Below, piece by piece: positions 23,941 through 35,960 of a DNA stretch of 64,000 bases (its first letter is position 1; the number at the start of each line of letters is the position of its first letter). The notes under the pieces are model-generated. The model was not told where the DNA came from and searched no databases. It worked only from the letters and a program-made list of their open reading frames with translations. The stretch is from Pelargonium x hortorum (taxonomy: Eukaryota > Streptophyta > Magnoliopsida > Geraniales > Geraniaceae). The stretch covers positions 26,829-90,828 of the forward strand of contig JAYMTJ010000038.1 in NCBI GenBank assembly GCA_036897525.1. Reading direction: 5' to 3'. The translations under genes were made by a program, and so were the position numbers.

Positions 23941-24759
23941 AGAATGTGTACCTAGCTAATTTGTAAGTAAATACGGGGTATCTAAAGAAAGTTAAAGAAT
24001 AAGGCAGCTTGGATATCCCCTACTTTTTGGTCTAGTTAACAAAGGGAAGCTATTAGGTAGGAATCTATAAGAAGAATACTGTCAGTCTATTTCTTACTAT
24101 ATCCTAAACAAGATAATGATGGTACTTCGGATGAGGAATTAGAAGAGAATCCGTTATTCCTTTAGCGACAGGGCTTTCATTGACAGGCATTCAAGGATGC
24201 GTGGATTGTTAGTACTGTTCAGAGTGGTACAAAGACTAAAAGTACTCCATTCAAAGGACATGGTGAAATCGGTAATGACTCTAGACGAAAGCTTCTAACA
24301 AAGGTAGTCGCAAGGTTACTACTCTATAAGCATTCCTAACTTATTAACTTGAAACTCAACAAAGAGTCAAGTTCCTAGCTTTCCCTTGGAGAGGAGACGA
24401 AGGCGGGTCTATCTTAGATTGGTTATAAGAAGAAGAGGATATAAGTTGTGCTTGGTAGGCTTCTTTGTTAGAGTAGAGAAGATGAGTGGTTTAGGTTAAG
24501 GCACCCATTTTGTACATTCTCTTTAATGCATGACCTCTCATATTTATTGAATTTGATGTGAACTTTAAAACCTCATAGAGAAAGAGCCTCCTTCTATACG
24601 GAAGATTACTCTCTACTCTAGCACAAGGTCTTGCTTTCAATGCATGTAATTGGATCGCTAGAAAAGATCATCTGTTATTATGCTTCTTGGTCGGAGGGTA
24701 CCATTTGCTCTAGGGCAATCTCTAAGAAGTCCATCTTTTTTTTGTACAATTACTATTGA
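23941..24759 (+). pseudogene. longest coding-like, stop-ridden frame; unknown protein
   Basis: One plus frame reads like protein over about 270 codons despite repeated stops. Landmarks: KAAWISPTFWSS (24001-24036), an acidic patch DNDGTSDEELEENP (24112-24153), FKDAWIVSTVQSGTKTKSTP then KGHGEIGNDSRRKLL (24190-24315), GEETKAGLS (24391), REDEWFRLRHPFC (about 24469-24507), and a late Leu/His/Ser-rich part to TGA 24757. From 24061 there are nine internal stops in about 230 codons, mostly TAG or TAA, including one between a Leu and Arg-Gln and one after Phe-His. The 51 codons 24184-24336 are uninterrupted. No family is recognised. Stop density is only modestly below background, so the coding call is tentative. 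Confidence 0.3.
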
Positions 24760-27700
24760 TTATAGAGGGGGCTTCTTTCCGCGTTTGGAATACATAGAAA
24801 AAAGGATAGGTTATCCCACGCGATCCTTTCTTACTGTTTAATCCCAGCGAGAGCCCTTAGTTACTCTTGTATTAAAAATGTTCTAAAATCCATATTTGTT
24901 TTCTCATAGCTCTGGCCTCTTTAATTTAACTTAACTGCGCGGGCTAAGGAACTCGTAATATTAACCTTTAACTTTCTACTGTGTGAAGTAGCAAAGCTTT
25001 TGCTTTGAAGAAGGCTATCCTGTAGATACCGGGCACTGGTCCGAATTTTGCTTTTTTTTATTATAATAGAAGCTTCAAAATTTGAGAAAGCAAAAGTCCT
25101 GTACTAAATATCTTATTTAAGTACTTTAAAGTAAGGGCAAATTCAGGTTGATCATACATAAGAAACACAATTTCAGAATTATATATTTAAAATATCAATA
25201 AGGAGTAAAATAAAAAGAAAACCTTTTTTTTTAGCTTACCAGAAAACTAATAGTCTTTACTTTACAGGTTTGTTTTAGTTCATATCTTGACCCTGGTTAC
25301 ACCTTAAAGTTGTAAGTAAAATGAATTAACGAGATCCCAAACCGATTTAGAGAAATAATATTTTATATTAAATATAAGAAATGATTACTTGTTGGGGTCT
25401 TTTGCAGTCCTAACATACCTGTATACTCCTCCTTTACGGTAGAGGACTTAGTGCAACTTTTTTGAGTAATCAGCATACAAAAGACCTGGTATCGAGCCCA
25501 TATTTGACCTCCCTATTTGACCAGCCTCTTGGAGCATACAAATTTTAGTGCTTTGGAATTGAGAGTTCTCTAACTTCTAATTGATGCTTATAACCTAAGT
25601 CATAAACCCCTATTAGATAGGACATTTAACATTTTTTTCCGCTTTTAGACTTTTCCATACACAAGGTACATGTTCGAAAGCGTTCTATAGCCGTTTAGAG
25701 AGTTTTCGTCTGGCTTTTTTTTTCTACACCTTAACTTAAGGTATAACTCGGATAAAGTTCTAATCTTTTCAATAAACAGAATAGACTCTAATCTCTTACC
25801 TTATTTGCTCAAACTTTAAAGTAAGAAGGCTCACCAAGTTCCCAGGATCTATTAATTTTAAGCTAGGGACTCCAGCTTTTTTCTTTTTGGCAAATTCTTC
25901 TAGATCGGTACCCTTTCCTATATTTTTCTATTTTTTTGTATAGATTTTAAACTTTCATCAAGATACGTTTGCAAAGTCCTTTTCACCCACACCCCTTAAA
26001 AGCCATTTTGATAGTGGAATTTCCGTGTATTAGTAGTGCTGACTTTATAGATATCCTTTATTGAAAAGGACTCAAGGACCCTGCCTGCTATTGATTAGCG
26101 CAAGTTAACCCAAAAACACTTTAATATGTGCCTCAAATGCCCGTTCTATTTCGTTATAAACCCGGTTCCTTAGAGATCCAGCGACTAACCTGCTAATAAT
26201 ACTAATAGTGGATACCCCGCTTTTATATATCAATCAGGGAAACCTCGTGCTTTTTACTTTATCAATGATAGATAAAAAAAAACTCAAAAATAAGAATTTG
26301 TTACAAAATTAGAAGAGGGTGGAGTATCCGGAAATCCAGGTCTATTGTAAGCTTATTATATCAATCATGACTATTGATCCGATAAGGGCTGAATGCACTA
26401 CAGTCAAGGAACTCTCGGTCGGAACACATAGCTAGACTCGGTACGACGCTACGGACCCCGATATCTAACAAATAAAAAAAAAAACTCTTACCAGAAAAGT
26501 TTTTTTGCACAAGAAAGATGAAGAATCCAATTTCGTTTTTTTAAAGGGCAGAAATTCCTGTACGAAGATAGGAGAATAAGTAATATAAATTCGGAGATTT
26601 TGGTATAGCAGAGGAAAGATAGAATCTGATTTAAGAGAAAAGTCTCCCCCCTTATATTTATTAATTAGAAGTCCTTTCCATACATTTAGGTCTCAATTTT
26701 AGCCTACCGCCATCCAGTTAAAAACCCCAGTTATGTTGAGTTAAGCCCTTGCGTGAAACCGGAATTTATAAAATTTACAAGGAATTGCTTCCTAGATTAG
26801 GCGTTTACTTTGTTTAACTAACAGGAGACAAGCTCCCCTTTGTGTGGGGACTTTCAAGAATAAGAGATTTTCGGTCTATTCTTACCAATCATTTATTTGC
26901 CGAGAGCTCTGAAGGGTATACCTAAGCGGCCTAGTAAACTAAGGAAGTCGTCATCTTATCCCGGCATACCCTTGCCTTTTCGCGGAAGTAAAGTAGTCTA
27001 GTATTTTCTTTTTTAAGGATTCCCTTTCTTATGATTACGAGACGTGTACATACAGGCTAAATGTCTATAAAAAGATATTTTGTTTTTTTGTACAGGGGAG
27101 TTGTGTGTTTAGATAATAAAAGGAATTCTGCGGAGTAATTGGATAGGAGCTAAACTTACTTTATAGGATTCTGCAAAGGAATTTGTTCTAAGAGGCCTCT
27201 TTATTCTAGCGAACCGCTGTTATCGGACCCCTACTATCTACAAAACAGGCGGGTAACGGCACACCCTTAGAGTCTCCGTTTGCCGGAACGAAAGGCTGAC
27301 TTATTATCCAGGCTAATTTATAAGTAGAATAGAGCCCCTGACCTGAGAAGGGCACCTTTTTTTTATATCCCATAAGTCTAGAATCTTATTCAGTGCATAC
27401 TACGTTTCGAGACACAAAGTGTAAGATAGTTTTCACCTATTAAGCATTCCCCTTTAAAGTCAAGTCTTTTTTAGGCAGTGCTTCTTGCTTATAAAGTCAT
27501 TTTGCTGGTTAAGTAAGAGTCAAGTTTAGTGGAATTTTCTTAGAGTATATTCCTATTCAAAGGATTTTGGATATTCTAAAGTAAGTAAGCAGTCTCCGTG
27601 CTGTTGCCTTAGAATACTTTTTTAATTAATATCACTGCCTGTGAGTCGCTCCGCCTTTAACCAGGGTTTCCCTGTTAGGTCAGTCCGAGTTGCTTTCCCA

Positions 27701-28130
27701 AAGAGTGTTACGCAAAGGGATTCCGAGGAGGGCTCCTTCTAGTATACAATTCAAAAAAATAGAAAAGATATACTCTTACGTTAGAATAGAATACTCCTAT
27801 CTCGACTTATTCGATGCAATCGGGATGCGTAGATGGTCCATATCTCAAAATATACCCTCATACTAGCGTTGCTAATTAAATTAATTCTTGCTCTAATCGG
27901 CAAGTAATTTATATAAAGAATCATATCTTTTCAATATCTGAGTACTAAACCAGATTTTCAAGAAAATAATAAGTAAAAGTCTTAATCGTCAACCTTTTCT
28001 AATCTAATTAATAGGAGTCTTTATAAGGATTTACCGAATCTGTAGCAGTAAACTCGCTTAATTTTAAGTACAGGTCCTTTTGTAACCAATCTTTTTTTCT
28101 AAACAAAGGGGCCCTTTTACAGGAATAAAA
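24760..28130. other. gene-free decayed spacer
   Basis: I see no gene, RNA or repeat copy. Oligo-T-GTA words recur (near 25940 and 27092). Short G/C-rich blocks are spaced irregularly among A/T runs. Confidence 0.5.
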
Positions 28131-28138
28131 GCTGAGGA

Positions 28139-28199
28139 TAGCTACTGGAATTGGAATATTCCACAAGAGTATTCTAGCAAAGGCTGGTTCGATTCCTGC
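28139..28199 (+). other. tRNA-like / pol III internal-promoter-like relic
   Basis: GGTTCGATTCC at 28186-28196 is an exact B box (T-loop) word. It sits in a T-arm-like hairpin, GCTGG/CCTGC with four of five pairs and a 7-nt TTCGATT loop (28183-28199). Upstream, 28145-28162 forms a 6-bp hairpin in anticodon-arm position, and TAGCTACTGG at 28139-28148 weakly resembles an A box at about the right distance. No acceptor stem can be paired (the 3' side AACCTTC has no complement upstream), so it is not an intact tRNA. It could be a tRNA pseudogene, a SINE head or chance. Confidence 0.2.
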
Positions 28200-31100
28200 A
28201 ACCTTCTGTTAGGGTGTATTGATGATTAAGTACGGATTTGCATTCTAATTTGAAGCTACGACTAATATAGTATTTATTAAGTGTAGCGTAAGTAACAGGT
28301 ACGGAAGGAAAGCTGTCAAAAAAAAGGGAGGCTTTTCTGCAGTTACTGACCTCCGAATGGGGCAATCTAGTAGGTAAAGTCCGTTAGTTCCGCTCAAATA
28401 GGAAATAATTATATATCATTTTTGTGATGAATATGAGAATCCGGGTAGTATGTTAAGGATCTAATGAAAAAGGCACTTTCTCGTTTTACAACGAGATATT
28501 CAAAAAGGGGGAATCCTCCATAACAAGTATCTAATAATTTAGACTAAGCCAGAAGGGGTATAAACTACCCAGCGCACCCGGTGTATTTAGAAAAAAACAG
28601 GCTTAAACTTGACTTCTTCTAGGACTTAGTACTTAGGATTAGGTGCATACCCTTTGCTATTACCTATTTCACTAAAGCTAGTAAGCAGGACATACGAAAG
28701 AAAGCAACTCCGCCTTAACTTAAGAATTAGAAACCCTTTTCTTTTGCCCTGCTTAGGAATTCTTCATATCTCTATAAAAGTAAAGAGTTTAACTCGGAAC
28801 TCCTATAAATCCTTATTCCCAAGGAAACATATACAATATAAAACTATCTTTTAAGGGGGATTTTCCCTTACTTACATATTCAACTTTCTGATACATCTGA
28901 GAAAGCACTAACTAACTAACTAAATATAGAATCCGCCCGTTGTTAATTAACACTTCCAAGCTAGAGATACTGGAAAAGTACTCACATAACATTGACAATT
29001 TGCTCCCTTTACTTGCGTGTATGGCCCGGGTTAGCAGACAAGAATAAGGGTATTGCACTTTCCAGCTAGTGAGTGCATTCAAGAGATGGATTCCTTCTTC
29101 ACCGACAGAGCTCTCAGTAAAGCAAACCCTTTAAACCCTCAATGGACAGGTTCTCAAAGATTCTCTATATTCTGTATTCTATCCCACCCAACAAAACAAT
29201 CTATTTAGACTTCATAAGGTTTTTGCCTTTTGAAAGCCTTAATAATGGGGGCACTTCCCAAGTTTCAATTGAAATGTGTCTGAAAAAAGAATGCTATTGA
29301 AATGAAAAGTATCCCAGTTACTCAAGTTTTTTTAATCCTTGGTTCAAAATGAGATCTAAAACCACCTTATCTCGTATTTTCATAACTATCCAAAATACGG
29401 GTATTACCGGAAGCTTGGGAAAGAACATTACTTTTTCTTTCTTTTTCTTGGAGCTAGTAAAATATTAGAGAACTGGAGCAACACTGCAAAGCCCCTAACT
29501 ATAATCTAAAAAGACTCTTAGTCTTGACTTCTTGATGTATGAAATTTGTATCCTCGCTAAAATCTTAAAAAGCCTTTTACTATATCAGGGGTCCGTTAGT
29601 TCTAATGAAAGCGGTTACTAGTTTGTTGTGGTGGATCAAATAAGATAAATTAGGGTCCAAATTCTGAAAGGTAGAGAGCTAGGCAGTATTTGGAAGTTGA
29701 ACACCCCAGGTTTCCTGTTTTATATAGTTCATTCATTAAGTAGTGTTCGTCATAGTACAAGTACAAAGCTGTACGATTATATTATAAAGTGTTTGTCTTG
29801 GCCAAAAGGAAAGACTTCTGTTTTCATAGAGAGAGTCTTTGAGATAAGATAAATTGGTTTAGGCATCTTGTGATTAATCTATTCTAAAATGATAAAGTCA
29901 TTTGAGTTTAGACAATTTCAATTATACAATTCTTGATTAAATATGCATGTAAGTCGAAGATATCTTAGAAAATACTAAAGAAAAAATATTACACCTAAAA
30001 CAAAGAACCTGGGTATCCTTAACCTTGAAAGGTCCTCCTATAAGCCCCGAAGGAGTTAGTCGTTTCTCAATTTAGATTTATAAATGGGTTGTAGAACTAA
30101 AGAAAGCCTTACTTTATAAATAAGGAAGAGCTGACTGAATAATTAAGCAAAGCAAGAAAAAGGAAAAAATCTCTTAGTTAGTATTACTTTTGTTATACAG
30201 GAACTTCATACTGTGAAGATAATCTTATATCTTTCCACGATTAGAGAATATTGGGTAATTCTAGTAATAAAAGAGTTCTCTAGAAAAAAATAGGAGTCTA
30301 AGCATCTCATAGGAGCAGAAAAGCGGACAAACTTTAAAAGCTTTCTTTCAATTGACGATCAGATTTGAGGATACCTTGTAGGTCTCATAATGTTACTTTG
30401 ACAAGTAGGCCCAAGCCAAAAGCCCCGCTTCGTAATTCTCTTTTGCCCATCGGTTCTAACTCATTTTGTACGATTCAGAAGTCTACCCATCTCACTTTTT
30501 AATCTTACTAAGAGAACTCCCGCGAGAGTTAGGAGCAAGAAGCATTGCAAGAGCCGTGGATCTTTAACATGTAACGCATTGCCCTTGCATACTCAAATAC
30601 ATTATTCTAATTCAGGTGTACCTTTTAATTTAAAGAGTATTTTATACATTTCTCCCGAAATATCTTGGTATCCTATAATATAAGGATAAGGATATTTTCA
30701 AAATTTTAGCAGAACTATACGAGAAATTCTAATAACCGTTAGAATCTCCATTAACAACTAGTGTCATAAACTGAGGTAGATTATTTAGTTTTCATCTAAG
30801 CGTCTTGGCAGCAATAAAAAGCACGTAGAAATTTGAAATTAATCCGTAGTAAAGCATACGCGGGTCTTGGTCATAGTTGTTGGTTTAGTATAAGTTCGAG
30901 GGGTCTGCTTATTGAAAAAAAACTTAAGCAAATAAAAAACTAAAACAAAACTTTCCTTATACCCTTTTTTTAACTATCAAAGGCAAAGGATTACTCTACT
31001 CATGCTTACAAGTTGTGACACCAGCCCCAAGCACCTAATACTAGCACTCTTGCTTGTTGGACACACAAAAGTTAGAAAGAAGCTGCGTATAGCTACCTAT

Positions 31101-31370
31101 TAGTTAGAGAGTCCTAATCTTATGGTATGGCTGTCAAAATAAGTACTTTAAAAGGATCTTCGTCAAAAAAAAAGAAGCTATAATTCAACAAGGGTATACA
31201 TAAAAGCATGTCCGTGAAGGTCATTTTAACTGAGCTGAGAAATTAAAGCAAGCAAGTAAGGACCTAGCTCTTATTTGTAAGTACGAAATCACTTAGTTGT
31301 ACTCATTCTGGGTTTTGCTTGACTGTACCAATTCAGTATTCCTTACCAACTTTAGAACCCTACCAAACTA
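28200..31370. other. gene-free decayed spacer
   Basis: This includes a (CTAA)4 microsatellite at 28908-28923 and a less mutated patch around 28980-29160 with many CpA dinucleotides. The open frames (28174-28365 minus, 28654-28854 plus) lack recognisable motifs. Confidence 0.45.
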
Positions 31371-31393
31371 TAACCTGTCCATGGAAGCTAGGA
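31371..31393 (+). repeat. 23-bp exact repeat (partner 22065)
   Basis: This is the second copy of the 23-bp match at 22065-22087. It is followed by AACTGTAGGAAATTG, loosely similar to the other flank AGTTGCTTTGAAATG, so the shared ancestry may extend about 20 bp further with decay. Confidence 0.9.
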
Positions 31394-34300
31394 ACTGTAG
31401 GAAATTGTCAATTTGATATTCCTAGTCATTTCTATTACACTGTTTAGGAATCTCGTAATTGGTTAAAGTAAAGAGGAATCCCTTTTTAAGAATCCCCACC
31501 TTAACCCTTTCCGGAAAGCTTAACTTAAAAGCATTTGAAATTGATGAGGTCAACTACTCCTTTGGAATTGATATACCCTAAAATTGAAAGTAAAACGTGA
31601 GATGCAATAGCCAACATAGATACAAATACCGTCGTCATAGGAAAACCAGCCTAAGAATTTCCATCTAAATATCCCTGAACTAATAAAGGTCCACAGGATT
31701 TCATTTCTTTGTACAAATACAAAGCAAGTCCTCACTTTTCATTTTAATAACATAGGAGTCCCTTTTATGAATGAAAGGGGACTTGTGGAATTTAACCAAA
31801 AAAAGTCAAGAGAATCCTTTTTTATAATGGATAAAACGTCATACAAAAACTTGTCATTTCTTATATCTAAATCTAGGTAAACTCGGGAGTCTTCCGCAAG
31901 GTCCTAAATTCGCTTTAATCTCAAAAACATCATTGTCCTCATTTTTCAGCTTGGTACAAGAGCCAGAGTAATTGTGAGTTTATGTACATTAGTACTTTGT
32001 TTAATACAACTATTTTGCTAAATCAAAATCCTAATTCAATCATCATACTGGAGAAAAGTGAAAAAAATACGTATATTAGAATTACCCGTGTATAGTATAC
32101 CAGCTGGAGTGGGGTGAATACATAATTGTAATCGGGCTTAAACTTACAAAAAAGGAAAATCTATCTGTAGTGTGTAAGTTAAAAAAAAGGAGGTATCTTC
32201 CAGGAAATAGAATGAAGACAGGGTAAGGGCAAATAGTCTTTTCACTAAAAAAGTAGCAAATGTGAATAGTGTACGAGGTCCTGTTAAAACCCAAAATTAG
32301 AGAAAAAAGAAATGTGTAAGAAGGAAGATCAAATAACGAATAGGATGAGCTCTTAAGCGGGAGCTTTGCCTACTTTCAAACATATATATATTCCAACTGT
32401 TTTGACCCATTTCATATAAAGTGAGAATTCCTTAATAATGCGCTGCCGAAAACCCGGATATTGGCGAGGAGAGCTCGGGGTTCTCTGATAAAATGAAATG
32501 CGTTGAGTTTGACTAAGTCCCTAGTAGGGTCCACATTTCTGCAAGCGTATACCCTTTAAAATGACAAATCCTAGCTCTCCCTTTTTGTACTAATAAAAAA
32601 TTTTTGAATTTCTAAAGCTTTTATTTAAGTAAGACTTTATCTTTACCAATAAGTTGCTAACCCAATAACGGTAACGAGGTTTTACTTACCAATTCTTTTA
32701 AGGTGAAAGACGCGACCTTTATTTATATTATAGGTATAAACAACTAGAATTACTTTAATCTTTTTTAAAATTCCTTCAAAAGTACTTATTGAAAGATGAC
32801 TAATTAGCACATATTACATCTTTTGCATATTAAGTGTGTTTTATGAAAATGAGCAAAAGAAGGGAGGGTTAAAAGAAGCCTTCTCGGTATATAGGGAACT
32901 CAAAATCTAAAAAATAGGACCTGGGAAGAAACAAGAAAACTGAGATCTTGGCTGTGTATATAAGGATAAGACGACTTGAACCTGCGGTCATAAGCCTAAA
33001 TAAAATTCGATCTAACTATTACCTTTATTTCAAATTTTCCGGATTAAAAGGCAGCAATAAAACTCAAAGTTGTGGTACAGTTTAATTGGATTGGACAAAG
33101 TCTTTTGCAAAGTCTTTAGGAATTTTCCTGTAAGTAGGGGTAGAGTATCCGAGATAAAGCTAAGGTTTGGCTTAAGTTACCGAGAGTTAGTTATGCAATA
33201 TATATAACGGGAATACCAAAGGCATAATCTTGAGGGTTTAAAGAAAAGGGTTGCCCCTTCAGCTGCTGCGTTAATTCGTGAAAAAAGAAATGCCCGAACT
33301 TACAATACAAGTCTGTCTTATCAGGGGTCCCTTTGTAATACATTTCATTTTGTCGGATTTCTTCTCATGGAAAAGCAAGACTTAGTAGTAACCTAAAAAT
33401 CGCTTATAGCGTAAATTGTAAATGTTACACTCTTTTATAGTTAACTTTGTGTGCTTAGGTAACTATTTTCTTTAAGGGTTAAAGTGAAGCTTATTCGTTT
33501 CAACGTGCAAAGATTCAAAAAAACGAATACAACGTAAAAAGGAAGTAAATGCAAGCAAGGAATGACATCCTTTTTTTGTTTGTTCAAAAAGGATCTCAAG
33601 GTATAGGGAATCCCGGGGCTTCTATCCAATATAGAGGAACTCAATAAGCTGAGTTTCTTTGATGTTGGCAATCTCCTATCCAAAAAGCAAGGCTTATACA
33701 ATTATACGACCTATTCTGTACTTTAAACCATGCTTTCATACCGTATTCATGTCCCTATATTCTGGATTTTGCTGCGCCTTTATTTTTCTGCTTTATTTTT
33801 GTTATGGAACTGGGTTCTGTTAGGTAACGCCTTACTTGAAGGATTGCCAAAATATCCTTATTGAGCTAACCCTTACTGTGGTGGAGCTCTCATCTTTTTT
33901 GGATGGTAAGTAAAACTTGAATATATCAACTAATGAAGACCTACCCAACTGTTTACCAACACCCAAAAACTACTCAACGACACCTTAACATTATAACTCA
34001 GCCAGCTGAAATGGTATTCAAAAGTTTAAGGGTTAGATAGACATAAGTGTCATATAATTCTAAAACTAAAATTCTTCCTTTTTTTATGTTTAAAAATATA
34101 AAAAAGGAGTTAGTGATCGACGCTAACAGAAAAATGACTTTGTTTGTATCAATGTGCTCGGTCTTTCTACTATAAATATGTACCAAATATAAAGGATTGT
34201 TAGCAAATAAGAGAATCATTTCTCAAGAGCATGACAACGGGCTGCTTTGCTTAAGACAAATGACTACTAAATTTCCTGCGCGAAATCTTACGGAATAAGA

Positions 34301-34985
34301 AAACGGAAAAGAATAAAACAACAAACTTCCATTTGATTAATGCGTAATAAAGTTGACACTTTTTACAAGAAAAAAATATAAGAAAGAGGAATCTTAGCTC
34401 CTAGCGTGGGCAATCGTTTAATAAAGACTCTTTAGTAGTAGTAGTATGAGCCTTAAAATAACACTCATATACATTATCTGTCTCCCCGATATCAAAAAAA
34501 AACTTAACTAAATTAAATTATGACCAGCCATTATATTTGCAAATAACGAATTTCATAGCCCTGGACGAAAGGTAAAGACGAGATTAGAATAAGACAAAGT
34601 AGGTTTTCAATTTCGATTTGTATGAAAGAAATGTCTTCAAATTTAAGTGGGGAGTTCCTTGTCTTTGTAAGGATGGTACGAAGTTCTTGATTCCGATAAA
34701 GTATTCCTTTGTATTGGGGAAGAGCTTTCCTTAGTGTTCCCTGAGAATTCCTAACTAGAGCTAGCTATAATGTATTCCTTCATAGTTTTCTTTGTGGTTG
34801 TAAGCCAGTTTATATTGATGCTAGAATGATTCAGATCTATCAGGTTTAGCAGGTTCAGGATTGGTGCTAAGGCTAAGACAGTATAGCTGCTAATTGTATT
34901 CTGTAGGAAGCTCTTTCCGTTGGTAGTGATGCTAAAAGGTAAAGCGAATTGTATTCTTAAGGTGTTTTGGATCTTACAAGAGATT
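31394..34985. other. gene-free decayed spacer
   Basis: I see no gene. Minus frames at 31550-31735, 32082-32294, 33441-33701 (86 codons) and 33998-34219 are Phe/Ser/Leu-rich without motifs. At 32972-33000 the minus strand reads GCAGGTTCAAGTC after GGCTTATGACC, a weak tRNA 3'-half resemblance that I do not call. Confidence 0.45.
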
Positions 34986-35960
34986 CTATTTCCTTTGGAG
35001 TTAAACTAATGCTTATGATGAAAGCACCTGAAGCTAGAAAGCTTGATTCCGAGTATTGACTTTGACAGTTGTTATTGAGCTAATTCAATTTTATCGTTCT
35101 TAATATTCCTAATGAGAGTTTACAGGAAATTTAGTAGTTAATGTTCTTTGTATTAGATCTTCTGTGTAAGCAGGCTCAAGAGATTCAAGATAGAGATTGA
35201 GGTTCTAGGAGCTTGTTCAGTGTCAGGTTTGGGAAGTATGGCTTGAGAGCAGAGTACCTTATCATGAGTAGTTGGTTCAGGGAATTGAGATTGAGTTGGG
35301 AATAGAGTTGGATTAGATGGAACTTGTTTGATTGGAGTTGGGAATTGAGTGCTATAGGATTTACCTTTAGAAACCCACTTACACTATAGGAATTGTAGCT
35401 TTGTTGTTGTTAGCAAAGAAGGTGTATTCTGTTAGGAGTTACTTTGTAGCTTTGGTATCCACTATAGGGAGTAGTTATTGTAGTTCCATAGACCTGAGAA
35501 TTCCTAGTCTTTCATACAGATAGTATAGGCAAGTGCTTGTGCTAGAATGGATTCCGCTCTAGATAGAAGGTAAAGATAATTTGTTCTTTGAGAGTATATT
35601 CCTAGGAGAAACTAACAAACCGATCTGTTCTATGTGCAAGGAGTGGTGTTAAAGATTCTAACTAAATTCTAATTCTGGTTTTGGTTTCTAGGGACAGTTA
35701 ACGAATCCAGAATATAATAATAATAGACTTAAATGTGTTCAAGTATTTGTAGTTTAACAAGGTGAAATGAATGTATTCCTGAGCTTATTAGGTTAGGTGC
35801 AGCGAGTTTAAGATAATTAATATATTCCTTGGTTTCATAGTTTTGTTGTAAGGAGCTAATTGGTATTCTTGTTCTAATTCTTCAGAGTACCTTAGAGGTT
35901 CCAGACATTCCGATAAATGTATTCTAGTGTTCTATATAGCAGGTTATTAAACAGATTCTC
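34986..35960 (-). pseudogene. TpG-rich strand-biased tract; decayed Pro/Thr/Gln-rich frame
   Basis: The plus strand here has far more TpG than CpA (about 30 to 12 by hand over 35,000-35,370), so the complement is CpA-rich. Read on the minus strand, 35153-35383 is open for 76 codons, with STQFPTPIKQVPSNPTLFP and then TQSQFPEPTTHDK, a Pro/Thr/Ser/Gln-rich composition. A second minus frame (QQQSYNSYSVSGF, then Leu/Asn-rich) is also open for about 73 codons, so the true frame is uncertain. The second frame's QSYNSY resembles QSYNSYNSLG in the frame at 47321. No family is recognised. The strand asymmetry suggests C-to-T damage on one strand only. Confidence 0.3.

Noticed and set aside
32972-33000. 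tRNA with Met/Ile-like anticodon on the minus strand
   Set aside because: The T stem does not pair beyond two bases, and no D arm or acceptor could be found.
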